Assembly: GCA_963712565.1 (NCBI GenBank)
Contig: CAVQIP010000055.1
Span: 434,001 to 498,000, forward strand
From: VAZQ01 sp963712565
GTDB lineage: Bacteria > Pseudomonadota > Alphaproteobacteria > Rhizobiales > Xanthobacteraceae
DNA: 64,000 bases
Direction of reading: 5' to 3'
How positions within the stretch are numbered: position 1 is the first letter of the stretch; each line of letters opens with the position of its first letter. This document shows, in pieces, positions 9,270 through 18,219 of this stretch. Below the pieces are notes generated by a model. That model saw only the letters and a list, made by a program, of their open reading frames with translations, was not told the DNA's origin and made no database searches. The position numbers and the translations under genes are program-made.

Positions 9270-9806
9270 GTGACTGAGCAAGTCGATCGGATCCGGCCAG
9301 GTCACAGCCGTGGCAAAGTCGAGAAATCCGCGGTCGGCGACTCCCGACGCAGGCGCTCAAATCGCAACACTGCCGCGCCGAGCATCGACCTGGACGGCTT
9401 GAGCGGCCACCTCGGTTATCTATTGCGACGAGCTCAGCTGTGGATATTCCAAGACTTCAACAAAACGCTCGCCGCGCTTGAAATTCGGCCTGCCCAGTAC
9501 TCCGTACTGGCCGTCATCGATGCAAATCCCGGGCTTTCACAGATGGCTCTCGCTCGCGCCCTCGGCATCGAGCGCGCACGCCTCGTGCACGTCCTCGACA
9601 GCCTTGAAGGCCGAAACCTGCTGCAGCGCGCACGATCGGGCTCCGATCGCCGCAGCCATGCCATGCATCTCACGCCTGACGGACGAATTTTTCTGCGCAA
9701 AGTGAAGGAGCTTGCCGCCGAGCACGAGGGCCACGTCGCGAAAAAATTCGGCGCGCTGCGACGTCAGCAGCTTCTGAGACTCCTGGCGGCCGTCAACTAT
9801 GGCTAG
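9270..9806 (+). CDS. MarR family transcriptional regulator
   Basis: A 178-residue winged-helix protein. GTG 9270 is preferred because GGCGGAGAG lies 7 bases upstream; an ATG-type start at 9207 lacks such a site. The MarR core runs from 'LSGHLGYLLRRAQLWIFQDFNKTLAALEIRPAQYSVLAVI' through the recognition helix 'LSQMALARALGIERARLVHVLDSLEGRNLL' and the wing 'RARSGSDRRSHAMHLTPDGR'. The first ~35 residues are polar and look disordered. It is the only gene on its strand here; the GST gene follows convergently. A palindrome upstream is a possible autoregulatory site. The ligand is unknown. Confidence 0.9.
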   Translation: MTEQVDRIRPGHSRGKVEKSAVGDSRRRRSNRNTAAPSIDLDGLSGHLGYLLRRAQLWIFQDFNKTLAALEIRPAQYSVLAVIDANPGLSQMALARALGIERARLVHVLDSLEGRNLLQRARSGSDRRSHAMHLTPDGRIFLRKVKELAAEHEGHVAKKFGALRRQQLLRLLAAVNYG

Positions 9807-9853
9807 TTCGTCGCTTCGCCCAAGGCGGGATCGCGGCTAGGGCGCCGCGCGCG

Positions 9854-10486
9854 TCATTCCGCAGCCACGATGTTCGCGGGCTGCCAATCCATCGGCACAT
9901 GCTCAGGTTCGGCGGCCACGCGATCGAGCCAGGCGCGAATCTCCGGAAAGGTCATGAGATCGTAGTCGCACTGGTGCGCGAGGTGGGTGTAGGCATAGAG
10001 CGCGATGTCGGCCACGCCGTAGCGATCAGCCACGAAGTAGCGATGATCTTTGAGGTGATTCTCCATCACCGCGAGCGAGCGGTAGCCTTCTTCCATCCAG
10101 TCCTCGAGCGCGTGCTGCTGCAGCTCGCGGCCGCCCTTGACCAGCGCGAGCCAGAAATAGGCGGCGCCGATATTGGGTTCGATGCTGTGTTGCTCGAAGA
10201 ACATCCATTGCAGCGCCTCGGCGCGATCGATGCGGTTCTCCGGCCGCAGCGGCGTGCCGCTGACCAGATGCCAGAGGATCGCATTCGATTCGGCGAGATA
10301 ACGGCCGGGCGCGGCTTCGAGCAACGGCACCTGGCCGTTGGGATTCTTGGCCAAGAACTCGGGCGTGCGGCTCTCGCCCTTGAGGATATCGATCTCGACT
10401 AGGCGATAGGGAATGCCGAGCTGGGCGAGCGCCAAGCGCACCTTGTAGCTGTTGCCTGATCGCTGCATGGAATAGAGCGTATACAT
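9854..10486 (-). CDS. Glutathione S-transferase family protein
   Basis: A 210-residue two-domain GST. The N-terminal thioredoxin-like domain shows 'YTLYSMQRSGNSYKVRLALAQLGIPYRLVEIDI', the cis-Pro region 'NPNGQVPLLE', and the glutathione gamma-glutamyl contact 'LAESNAILWHL' (S at the ES pair). The C-terminal helical domain includes 'RYGVADIALYAYTHLA', the N-capping/hydrophobic staple motif. Length and motifs are complete, so it is likely active in conjugation or reduction of small electrophiles in the cytosol. The class cannot be set with confidence. Confidence 0.9.
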   Translation of the reverse strand: MYTLYSMQRSGNSYKVRLALAQLGIPYRLVEIDILKGESRTPEFLAKNPNGQVPLLEAAPGRYLAESNAILWHLVSGTPLRPENRIDRAEALQWMFFEQHSIEPNIGAAYFWLALVKGGRELQQHALEDWMEEGYRSLAVMENHLKDHRYFVADRYGVADIALYAYTHLAHQCDYDLMTFPEIRAWLDRVAAEPEHVPMDWQPANIVAAE

Positions 10487-10658
10487 CGCCTTCCCTCTGC
10501 CGGCGGTCCGCCGCTGTTCGTCCAGGTTCTTAGGCCGTCACGACGGCAATGTCATGACGCACTCCGGGCGGATCGGATGGTCGCGGACTACCACACCGAC
10601 CGGCCGCAGTCGTTGCCTGCTGCCGCGCCGCCGTTATGCAGAAAATTATTTCGGCCGG

Positions 10659-11477
10659 TCATTCCGCCGCCACGCGATGCGCGCGCGCATAGGTGATGAG
10701 GGCGTCATCCTCCACCGGCACGATCGGCGCGAAGTCACGGTGCGCGATCCACTCGGCACGGGTGAACTTGGTGATGTGGTTGGAAACCGCGCACAGCGTG
10801 AGGTACACGATCTTGCGCGGATAGGGCGTGATGTTGGGCGGCGACGCATGCACCAGGTTGCCGTGGAACATCAGCACCGAACCCGGCTTGCCGGTGGGTG
10901 CGACGATGCCGATGCCGCCGGGCGGCGCCGCCTCGGCGCAGAGCCGCGTCACCGTTTCCGGATCCAGCGTCCACAGCGGATACGAGGTGGTGCTCACGTC
11001 GTGACCGGCGGCGAGCGTGCCGTGCTTGTGGCTCTTCGGGATCACCATCAGCGGGCCGTTGATCGGCAGGACCTCGTCGAGAAAGATCGAAATGTTCATC
11101 GCCCGCGCTTCGGGCATGCCGTCGTCGCGCGCCCAGGTGCCGTAGTCCTGGTGCCATTGCCAGACATCGCCCTCGAACGCCGCCTTGGCGTTGATCTTGA
11201 ATTGGTGGACGTAGACGCCCTCGCCGAACAGTTGCTGCAGCGGCTCGACCAGCCGCGGATGATGCGCCATCAGGCGGAAAGCTTCGTTGTAAGTGTGGGC
11301 GGCGAAGGCGGTGCGCGGCGCGCCGGTCTTCTCGCGCCAGACCTCCTGGCGCTTGCTTCTGAGAATGCTGTCGGCTTCGCTGCGCAGCAGCGCGACCTCT
11401 TCCTCGGCAAAGCAGTTCGGGAAAAATACGTAACCCTGCTCGTCGAAGGTCTCGATTTGCTCGGGCGTGAGCTTCAT
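10659..11477 (-). CDS. Phytanoyl-CoA dioxygenase (PhyH) family oxygenase
   Basis: A 272-residue Fe(II)/2-oxoglutarate dioxygenase. Start ATG 11477 has GGGAGGACGTC just upstream; the frame extends further but without a site. The metal triad is visible: His109-x-Asp111 in 'WQWHQDYGTW' and the distal His210 in 'MFHGNLVHASPPN', followed by 'RKIVYLTLCAVSNH' with the 2-oxoglutarate-binding Arg. The N-terminal 'FDEQGYVFFPNCFAEEEVALLR' is the usual PhyH start. The substrate is unknown; bacterial members hydroxylate ectoine, aliphatic acids or natural products. Confidence 0.9.
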   Translation of the reverse strand: MKLTPEQIETFDEQGYVFFPNCFAEEEVALLRSEADSILRSKRQEVWREKTGAPRTAFAAHTYNEAFRLMAHHPRLVEPLQQLFGEGVYVHQFKINAKAAFEGDVWQWHQDYGTWARDDGMPEARAMNISIFLDEVLPINGPLMVIPKSHKHGTLAAGHDVSTTSYPLWTLDPETVTRLCAEAAPPGGIGIVAPTGKPGSVLMFHGNLVHASPPNITPYPRKIVYLTLCAVSNHITKFTRAEWIAHRDFAPIVPVEDDALITYARAHRVAAE

Positions 11478-11706
11478 GACGTCCTCCCGGGGACGATGGC
11501 GCCGTTTGATTATCGCGAACAGTGTAACCTGCCGCGGCGCGAAAATCACGCGCTTGGCACGAACGGGGAAGCGCCGCGGCGACGATCAAGCGCGGCACCG
11601 GTGCCGACGGGAGGGAAGGCTGATTGCCTTTTCGCGCCCGGCGGCGGACCATGCGGCTTCGGCGGCGGCTGGGAGATTTCGGTTCCACCGGACGGGAGAA
11701 GCAACG

Positions 11707-12732
11707 ATGCGGGCGCGGACGAGATTTGCCGTGGCGTCGGGCGCGCTCTTGGTTTCGATACTGTGGGCCAATTTGCCGGCCTGCGCGCAGACGCCTGACG
11801 TGGCGGACGCCGCGGCCGCGCGCACCGAAGGCAACGTGAGCTGGTACACGTCAACGCCGGTCGCGCTCGCCCAGCAGCTCGCCGACGCCTTCCAGCAGCA
11901 GACCGGGATCAAGGTCCAGCTGCTGCGCACCGGCGGCCAGGCGGTGCTGCGTCGCCTGCAGCAGGAAATCAGCGCCGGCCGCCCCGGCGCCGACGTGATG
12001 ACGATGTCGGACGCCGGCGCCGCCAACGCGCTGGCGAAACAAGGCCTGTTCGAGCCGTTCCGGCCGGCAGGCTTCGCCCAGGTGGTGAGCGACGCACGCG
12101 ATCGCGACGGCCGCTGGATCGCTCAGCGGCTTTCGATCATCGGCATCCCGGTCCGCAGCGACAGGGTCAAGGACGTCCCCGCGACCTGGTCCGACCTCAA
12201 GCATCCGAAATACAAGGGTCTCATGGTGATGCCGGACCCTTCGTTCACCGCGATCCAGCTGGTCGTGGTCGGCATGCTCTCGCACACCCTCGGCTGGGAC
12301 TTCTACAGGGCCTTGCGCGCAAACGAGACCATGATCGTGCAGGGCCATCAGCAGGTGTTCAGCACGATGCAGCAGGGCGAGCGGGTGATCGGCGCCGAGG
12401 GCGCCGATCCGCGCAGCTTCGCGGGCGGGCACGACGTTCCCAACCAGAAGCTGGTTTACCCGACCGAAGGCGTGTTCATCGTGTCGTCGCCCACCGCGGT
12501 GATCAAGGGCGCGCGCAATCCCAACGCGGCAAAACTGTTCGCGCAGTTCATGATCTCGCGGCCGGCGCAGACGATGATCGCGCAGGGCGGGATTCACGCC
12601 GCGCGCATTGATATCCCGCCGCCCCCCGGCCAGCCGGCGCTGAGCGACATGAAATTCATCCCGGTCGACCTCGACCTGATCGAGGAGCGGGGGCGGGAAC
12701 TCAAGGCGCGATTTGCCGAAATATTTCAATAG
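11707..12732 (+). CDS. Periplasmic binding protein of ABC transporter, Fe3+/AfuA-like
   Basis: A 341-residue exported protein; ATG 11707 opens a signal peptide 'FAVASGALLVSILWANLPACAQ'. The mature part has the type-2 binding-protein pattern of the FbpA/AfuA group: 'VSWYTSTPVALAQQLADAFQQQTGIKVQLLRTGGQAVLRRLQQE', 'GADVMTMSDAGAANALAKQGLFEPF', 'IGIPVRSDRV', 'ATWSDLKHPKYKGLMVMPDPSFT', 'YPTEGVFIVSSPTAVIKGARNPNAAKLFAQFM'. Such proteins bind Fe3+, sulfate esters, phosphonates or polyamines. No permease or ATPase gene adjoins it, so it is another orphan receptor. Confidence 0.88.
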   Translation: MRARTRFAVASGALLVSILWANLPACAQTPDVADAAAARTEGNVSWYTSTPVALAQQLADAFQQQTGIKVQLLRTGGQAVLRRLQQEISAGRPGADVMTMSDAGAANALAKQGLFEPFRPAGFAQVVSDARDRDGRWIAQRLSIIGIPVRSDRVKDVPATWSDLKHPKYKGLMVMPDPSFTAIQLVVVGMLSHTLGWDFYRALRANETMIVQGHQQVFSTMQQGERVIGAEGADPRSFAGGHDVPNQKLVYPTEGVFIVSSPTAVIKGARNPNAAKLFAQFMISRPAQTMIAQGGIHAARIDIPPPPGQPALSDMKFIPVDLDLIEERGRELKARFAEIFQ

Positions 12733-12859
12733 CGCGGCGATCGCCGGGGGCGTGACCTTTTCGCGATCACGCCGCTGTGTGCACCCGCGATTGAGGCTTG
12801 CCGTCGGCGGCTTGGGCCATTAGGAAGCTCGCGCCCGATACGGGCAAGTGGAGCTTGTC

Positions 12860-14065
12860 ATGGCCCTCCTCGCCGAATCCCTCAAGCGCATCAAGCCCTC
12901 TGCCACCATCGCGGTGACGGACAAGGCGCGTGCGCTCAAAGCCGCGGGGCGGGACGTAATCGGGTTGGGGGCGGGGGAACCGGACTTCGACACGCCCGAG
13001 AACATCAAGCGCGCCGCGATCAAGGCGATCGAGGGCGGCAAGGCGGCGAAGTACACGGCGGTCGACGGCATCCCGGAACTCAAGGCCGCGATCGCCCGCA
13101 AGTTCAAGCGCGAGAACGGCCTCGACTACAAGCCGAGCCAGATCATCGTCGGAACCGGCGGCAAGCAGGTGCTCTACAACGCCTTCATGGCGACGCTCGA
13201 CCCCGGCGACGAGGTGATCATCGCCGCGCCGTATTGGGTGAGCTATCCCGACATGGTCATGCTCGCGCGCGGGGAGCCGGTCGCCGTGCCGACCACGCTC
13301 GAGTCCGGGTTCAAGATGACGGCGGAGGCGCTCGAGCGGGCGATCACGCCGAAGACCAAGTGGGTGCTGCTCAACTCGCCGTCGAACCCGACCGGCGCGG
13401 CCTATGCCCGCGCCGAGCTCAAGCGGCTGACCGACGTGCTGGTCAGGCATCCGCAGGTCTACGTGATGACCGACGACATGTACGAGCATCTCGTCTACGA
13501 CGATTTCGAATTCACCACCCCGGCGCAGGTCGAGCCCCGACTGTACGAGCGCACGCTGACGGTGAACGGCGTCTCCAAGACCTATTGCATGACCGGGTGG
13601 CGCATCGGCTATGCCGGCGGCCCCGAGCCGCTGATCAAGGCGATGGCGATGATCCAATCGCAATCGACCTCGAACCCGACCGCGGTGGCGCAATGGGCAG
13701 CGCTCGAGGCGCTCGACGGGCCGCAGGATTTCATCGCTAAGCACAACGCCATCTTCAAGGAGCGCCGCGACCTGTGCGTCTCGATGCTCAACCAGGCGCG
13801 CGGCATCCATTGCCCGAAGCCCGAGGGCGCGTTCTACGTCTATCCGTCGTGCGCCGGCACCATCGGCCGGACCGCGCCGACCGGCAACAAGCTGGTCACC
13901 GACGAGGATTTCGTCACCGAACTGTTGGAGGCCGAGGGCGTGGCGGTGGTGCAGGGCACGCCGTTCGGTTTCGGTCCTGCGTTCCGTATTTCCTACGCCA
14001 CCAAGACCGAGGACGTGGAAGAGGCCTGCCGGCGCATCCAACGTTTCTGCGGGAACCTGAAATGA
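12860..14065 (+). CDS. aatA: Aspartate aminotransferase, class I (PLP)
   Basis: From ATG 12860 (GGAG six bases upstream; an earlier in-frame start at 12848 is less likely) the product has 401 residues. Fold-type I aminotransferase motifs are complete: 'GAGEPDFDTPENIK', 'YTAVDGIPELKAAIA', 'YWVSYPDMV', 'LNSPSNPTGAAY', 'VMTDDMYEHLVYD', the PLP-lysine in 'VNGVSKTYCMTGWRIGYAGG' and the substrate-binding Arg in 'FRISYAT'. This matches the 1b-type aspartate aminotransferase of rhizobia, linking aspartate/oxaloacetate with glutamate/2-oxoglutarate. It stands alone, followed by a hairpin. Confidence 0.92.
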   Translation: MALLAESLKRIKPSATIAVTDKARALKAAGRDVIGLGAGEPDFDTPENIKRAAIKAIEGGKAAKYTAVDGIPELKAAIARKFKRENGLDYKPSQIIVGTGGKQVLYNAFMATLDPGDEVIIAAPYWVSYPDMVMLARGEPVAVPTTLESGFKMTAEALERAITPKTKWVLLNSPSNPTGAAYARAELKRLTDVLVRHPQVYVMTDDMYEHLVYDDFEFTTPAQVEPRLYERTLTVNGVSKTYCMTGWRIGYAGGPEPLIKAMAMIQSQSTSNPTAVAQWAALEALDGPQDFIAKHNAIFKERRDLCVSMLNQARGIHCPKPEGAFYVYPSCAGTIGRTAPTGNKLVTDEDFVTELLEAEGVAVVQGTPFGFGPAFRISYATKTEDVEEACRRIQRFCGNLK

Positions 14066-14132
14066 CGTTGCTTGCCCCGGCTGGCCGAGAGATGCGACAC
14101 CGCGCCGGTTCTTGCGTAAGATCGCTTCAACA

Positions 14133-14158
14133 CGCGCAACCCGGGTCGGGGTTGCGCG
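14133..14158 (+). terminator. Hairpin after the aspartate aminotransferase gene
   Basis: CGCGCAACCC, six-base loop, GGGTTGCGCG, a perfect 10-bp stem about 70 bases after the stop and about 25 bases before the DUF992 start. The sequence after it is GTTATCC, not a T-run, so it is a weak terminator candidate and could instead sit in the leader of the next gene. Confidence 0.45.
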
Positions 14159-14182
14159 GTTATCCATGAGGAGGGTCACATA

Positions 14183-14659
14183 ATGTTGCGTTACGCCATC
14201 ACGGCTGCCGCTCTCGCACTGATCACGATCGCTGGCGATCCCGCCGGCGCCCAGCGGGTGAGGGCCGGTGTCCTCACCTGCGACATCTCGGCTGGCATGG
14301 GCTTCATCATCGGGTCGCAGAAGACGGTCGCCTGCACGTTCGCGCCGGAGCCGCCGGGTCCGCAACAGGTCTACACCGGCTCGATCAGCAAGTTCGGGCT
14401 CGATATCGGCGCCACTGGCGGCGGAGTGATGGTATGGGCAGTGTTCACGGACAGCGTCGCCCCTCCCGGCGCCGGTTTTCTCGCCGGCGATTATTTCGGC
14501 GCGAGCGGCCAAGTGACGGTTGCCGCCGGCCTAGGCGCCAACGTTCTCGTCGGCGGTTCCAGTCGTACCGTCGCGCTGCAGCCGCTGTCGGTGGACACCA
14601 CCGTCGGGCTCAATTTCGCCCTCGGCGTGGCTGAGCTTCACCTGCGTTCAGGTCCCTGA
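14183..14659 (+). CDS. DUF992 domain exported protein
   Basis: A 158-residue protein with signal peptide 'YAITAAALALITIAGDPAGAQ'. The mature part matches DUF992: 'RAGVLTCDISAGMGFIIGSQKTVACTF', then 'YTGSISKFGLDIGATGGGVMVWAVF', 'LAGDYFGASGQVTVAAGLGANVLVGGS', 'LQPLSVDTTVGLNFALGVAEL'. The two Cys (C in 'LTCDI' and 'VACTF') probably form a periplasmic disulfide. The family is common in Hyphomicrobiales, with unknown function. ATG 14183 is preceded by GGAGG and the gene is closed by a strong terminator, so it is a single-gene unit. Confidence 0.92.
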   Translation: MLRYAITAAALALITIAGDPAGAQRVRAGVLTCDISAGMGFIIGSQKTVACTFAPEPPGPQQVYTGSISKFGLDIGATGGGVMVWAVFTDSVAPPGAGFLAGDYFGASGQVTVAAGLGANVLVGGSSRTVALQPLSVDTTVGLNFALGVAELHLRSGP

Positions 14660-14687
14660 CGATCGCAGCGCCGCGCGCAGCGCGTGA

Positions 14688-14717
14688 ACGGCCGCCCCCG
14701 CGAGGGCGGCCGTTTTC
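14688..14717 (+). terminator. Rho-independent terminator of the DUF992 gene
   Basis: Stem ACGGCCGCCC / GGGCGGCCGT (10 bp, perfect) with a six-base loop, followed by TTTTC. It lies 29 bases after the stop codon and is the clearest intrinsic terminator in the left half of the window. Confidence 0.85.
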
Positions 14718-14856
14718 GTCTGGGCGCGCGGAACGGTCCCGGTTCCGCGGCCGTGCCCGGACGCCGGCGCCTCTTGCCAAGTCCCCCTCCGGTTTGAAAC
14801 GATGGTTGCAACGGTCTCCAAGAAGGCCGCATCTCGGGTCGATATGGGAGGCGGAT

Positions 14857-16908
14857 ATGGCACAGAACGGCACACGAGCCACGGGTCCCCGGTGCATCGC
14901 GCTGGTGGGCCCGTTCCAGAGCGGCAAGACGACATTGCTGGAGGCGATGCTCGCCCGGACCGGCGCGATCCAGCGCCAGGGCACGGTCGACGCGGGCAGT
15001 ACCGTCGGCGACGCCAGCAAGGAGGCGCGTCATCACAAGATGAGCGTCGAGATCTCGGTCGCCAGCACCAATTTCATGGGCGACGATTATATCTTCGTGG
15101 ATTGCCCGGGCTCGGTCGAATTCGTCCACGACATGCGCGCAGCGCTGCCCGCAGTCGACGCCGCCGTCGTGGTGTGCGAGCTCGACGAGAAGAAGGTACC
15201 GCAGCTTCAGCTCATTCTGCGCGAGCTCGAAGATCAGAAGATTCCTCGCTTCCTGTTTCTCAACAAGATCGACAAGGCGGATGCCAGCATCCACGAGGTG
15301 CTCGGTGTCTTGCAGCCGGCGTCGCGCAACAAGCTGCTGCTGCGCCAGATACCCACGTTTTCCGGCGACCTCATCACCGGGTTCGTCGATCTCGCGCTCG
15401 AACGCGCGTTCGTCTACAAGGAGCATGCACCCTCGGAAGTCATTCCGCTCGAAGGCGATTCGCTCGACCGCGAAAAGACCGCGCGGTTCTCCATGCTGGA
15501 GACGCTGGCCGATCACGACGACGAGCTGATGGAGCAACTGCTCGAAGACATTCAGCCGCCGCGCGACAAGGTCTTCGACGATCTTTCCAGGGAATTGCGC
15601 GAGGGCCTGGTCTGTCCCGTGCTGTTCGGCTCGGCCTCGCGCACCAACGGCGTGCTGCGCCTGATGAAGGCGTTGCGCCACGAGTTCCCCGGCATCGCGG
15701 ACACCGTAAAGCGGGTCGGCTTGCGGCCGGGCAGCCATCCGGTTGCGTACGTGTTGAAGACGATCAATACCGCGCACGGCGGCAAGATGTCGGTGGCGCG
15801 CGTGCTCGCCGGCAAAATCGGCGACGGCACCAATCTCGTCGGCCCGGACGGAGAGGCGGGACGTGTCGCCGCGGTTTTCAAGCTGATGGGCCAGCACAGC
15901 GAGAAGCGCGGTCCCGCCGAAGCCGGCGATACGGTCGCGCTCGGCAAGCTCGATCATGCCAAAACCGGTGATACTTTGACCGACGGCCAGCAGGCGCATC
16001 CGCCGCTCGCCAAGCTCTCCCCGCATGCGCCAGTGCTGTCGGTCGCGGTCGTCGCCAAGGAACGCAAGGACGACGTCAAGCTGGGTCAAGCGCTCGCGAA
16101 GCTGCTCGAAGAGGACCCTTCGATCACCGTCGTGCATAACGCCGAGGCGCACGAAGTGGTGTTGTGGGGGCAGGGCGAGATGCAGCTGCGCGTGGCCACC
16201 GAGCGGCTGGCCGACCGCTTTGGCATTGCCACGGTCTCGCACAAGCCGACGGTCGGCTATCGCGAGACCATCAAGCGGGGCATCGTGCAACGCGGACGCC
16301 ACAAGAAACAATCCGGCGGACACGGCCAATACGGCGACGTCGTGCTCGACATCAAACCGCTGCCGCGCGGCTCGGGCTTCACCTTCACCGAGGAAATCAA
16401 GGGCGGCGTGGTGCCGCGCAACTATATTCCGTCGGTGGAGGAGGGCGTCATCGACGCGCTCAAGCACGGGCCGCTCGGCTTCCCGGTGGTCGACATCGCG
16501 GCCAAGCTGGTCGATGGCTCCTATCACACCGTCGACTCGTCCGACATGGCGTTCCAGCTCGCCGGTCGGCTCGCCATCCACGACGGACTGCCGCAGTGCC
16601 AGCCGGTGCTGCTCGAGCCGATCTACCAGGTGGAGATCGTCTGTCCTTCGGAGGCGACCGCCAAGATGAACGCGCTGATGTCTGGACGGCGCGGCCAGAT
16701 TCTCGGCTTCGACACCCGCGAGGGCTGGCCCGGCTGGGATGTGGTGCGCGTGCAGATGCCGGAAACCGAGATCGGCGATCTGATCGTGGAGGTGCGCTCG
16801 GCCACCGCCGGCGTCGGCAGCTTCACTTTCAAGTTCGATCACATGGCCGAGCTCGTCGGCCGCACCGCCGATCAGATCGTGGCGGCGCGCAAGGCGGCGG
16901 CGGCGTAA
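14857..16908 (+). CDS. EF-G-like translational GTPase (divergent paralogue)
   Basis: From ATG 14857 (GGGAGGCG upstream) the protein has 683 residues and the full five-domain EF-G layout: GTP domain with P-loop 'GPFQSGKTT' and 'NKID', domain IV 'GGHGQYGDVVLDIKPLPRGSGFTFTEEIKGG', 'VPRNYIPSVEEG', and domain V 'EPIYQVEIVCPSEATAKMNALMSGRRGQILG'. Two G-domain motifs depart from normal EF-G: the P-loop lacks the usual GHVDAGKT, and the DxPGH motif reads 'DCPGS', so the catalytic His is replaced by Ser. It is not in a ribosomal-protein operon. It is best called an EF-G-like protein; its role (translation, recycling or other) is unknown. Confidence 0.88.
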   Translation: MAQNGTRATGPRCIALVGPFQSGKTTLLEAMLARTGAIQRQGTVDAGSTVGDASKEARHHKMSVEISVASTNFMGDDYIFVDCPGSVEFVHDMRAALPAVDAAVVVCELDEKKVPQLQLILRELEDQKIPRFLFLNKIDKADASIHEVLGVLQPASRNKLLLRQIPTFSGDLITGFVDLALERAFVYKEHAPSEVIPLEGDSLDREKTARFSMLETLADHDDELMEQLLEDIQPPRDKVFDDLSRELREGLVCPVLFGSASRTNGVLRLMKALRHEFPGIADTVKRVGLRPGSHPVAYVLKTINTAHGGKMSVARVLAGKIGDGTNLVGPDGEAGRVAAVFKLMGQHSEKRGPAEAGDTVALGKLDHAKTGDTLTDGQQAHPPLAKLSPHAPVLSVAVVAKERKDDVKLGQALAKLLEEDPSITVVHNAEAHEVVLWGQGEMQLRVATERLADRFGIATVSHKPTVGYRETIKRGIVQRGRHKKQSGGHGQYGDVVLDIKPLPRGSGFTFTEEIKGGVVPRNYIPSVEEGVIDALKHGPLGFPVVDIAAKLVDGSYHTVDSSDMAFQLAGRLAIHDGLPQCQPVLLEPIYQVEIVCPSEATAKMNALMSGRRGQILGFDTREGWPGWDVVRVQMPETEIGDLIVEVRSATAGVGSFTFKFDHMAELVGRTADQIVAARKAAAA

Positions 16909-17234
16909 TCGAACGACGAAGGACTAACGGCCACGACCGATGAGCATCGGTCGACCCGTTTCCGTCGTGCGTCCGTTGTCTTCGTTCCGCTGCTTTCCAT
17001 CGTTCGATGTCGGTCGCGAATCCTCGCGTACGGGATAACTGCGACTGTCTTGCTCGCGCATCAAGGACCCGCCCGCGTTGCTGTCCAATGCACTGAGAAC
17101 GCCGGCTCGCCCGCGCCGGTTCCGTGCCGGTGCCCGACGCGCGCAATCACCGGGGGCTGCCGCAGCCGTGACTTGCCCGTGATCGCCAGCCGGCGTATCG
17201 AGGATCACCCCCTGAGCTCCGGAGGACGGTCGCC
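16909..17234. other. Intergenic stretch, no supported gene
   Basis: Between the EF-G-like gene and msrP. Open frames on the minus strand (up to about 94 codons) have no convincing ribosome site and an Arg/Gly-rich composition typical of antisense GC-rich DNA. The last 15 bases carry the msrP ribosome site (GGAGGACGG). An msrP promoter is presumably in the right half, but I cannot pick boxes. Confidence 0.5.
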
Positions 17235-18206
17235 ATGCACGTCATTCGCCGCCGTGGATGGGAAATCCCGGAACGCCTCGCCACCCCCGAGCACCTGTTC
17301 GTCGACCGCCGCGCCTTCCTGGCCGCGGCCGGGGCAGTGGCATTCTCATGGCCACTGTCGCCGAAGGCGGCGCACGCCCAGCGCATCAGCGACCTGCCGG
17401 ACCCGACCAAGGATCTCTATCCGGTCAAGCGCAACGAAAAATACGCACTCGACCGGCCCGTCACCGACGAGAAGATCAACACCAGCTACAACAATTTCTA
17501 CGAATTCGGCTCGAGCAAGAACGTCGCCAAGGCGGCGCAGGCGCTCAAGCTGCGGCCGTGGACGGTCAAGCTCGACGGCATGGTGGAGAAGGAGCAGGAG
17601 ATCGGCATCGACGATCTCATCCGCAGGATGCCGCTGGAGGAGCGGCTCTATCGCCACCGTTGCGTCGAGGCATGGTCGATGGCGATTCCGTGGGCCGGCT
17701 TTCCCTTCGCCAAGCTGGTCGAGCTGGCCAAGCCGCTGTCGTCGGCGAAATACGTGCGGATGGAGACCTTCCTCGACAAGTCGATCGCGCCTGGACAGAG
17801 GCAGAGCTGGTATCCCTGGCCCTATGTCGAGGGTCTGACCATCGCCGAGGCAACCAACGAGCTCGCCTTCCTCGTCACCGGCGCCTATGGCAAGCCGGTA
17901 TCGAAAGTGCAGGGCGCGCCGCTGCGCCTCGCGGTGCCGTGGAAATACGGCTTCAAGTCGATCAAGTCGATCGTGCGCTTCCACTTCACCGATCAGCGGC
18001 CGAAGAGCTACTGGGAAGCATTGCAGGCGTCCGAATACGGCTTCTGGGCCAATGTCAACCCGCAAGTGCCGCATCCGCGCTGGAGCCAGGCGACGGAGGA
18101 GCTGATCGGGCTCAACGAGCGCCGGCCGACGCTCATCTTCAACGGCTACGGCGACTACGTCGCCGATCTCTACAAAGGACTCGAGCAGGAGCGGCTCTGG
18201 GCGTAG
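17235..18206 (+). CDS. msrP: Protein-methionine-sulfoxide reductase catalytic subunit MsrP (YedY)
   Basis: A 323-residue Tat-exported molybdoprotein. The Tat signal is 'DRRAFLAAAGAVAFSWPL' with cleavage near 'AHAQ'. The sulfite-oxidase-fold domain includes the molybdenum-coordinating Cys143 in 'YRHRCVEAWSMAIPW', 'GLTIAEATNELAFLVTGAYGKP', 'QGAPLRLAVPWKYGFKSIKSI' and C-terminal 'FWANVNPQVPHPRWSQATEE'. It repairs oxidised methionine in periplasmic proteins, taking electrons from the membrane haem protein MsrQ. No msrQ follows: the next gene is on the other strand. msrQ may lie elsewhere or another donor is used. Confidence 0.95.
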   Translation: MHVIRRRGWEIPERLATPEHLFVDRRAFLAAAGAVAFSWPLSPKAAHAQRISDLPDPTKDLYPVKRNEKYALDRPVTDEKINTSYNNFYEFGSSKNVAKAAQALKLRPWTVKLDGMVEKEQEIGIDDLIRRMPLEERLYRHRCVEAWSMAIPWAGFPFAKLVELAKPLSSAKYVRMETFLDKSIAPGQRQSWYPWPYVEGLTIAEATNELAFLVTGAYGKPVSKVQGAPLRLAVPWKYGFKSIKSIVRFHFTDQRPKSYWEALQASEYGFWANVNPQVPHPRWSQATEELIGLNERRPTLIFNGYGDYVADLYKGLEQERLWA

Positions 18207-18219
18207 CGACTAGCCCGAT

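Noticed and set aside
14638..16842. 734-codon open frame on the minus strand
   Set aside because: It is antisense to the EF-G-like gene and has no family resemblance; third-position bias supports the plus strand.
17000..17062. Possible 45-codon minus-strand gene before msrP
   Set aside because: No good ribosome site and low-complexity polar composition; not supported.
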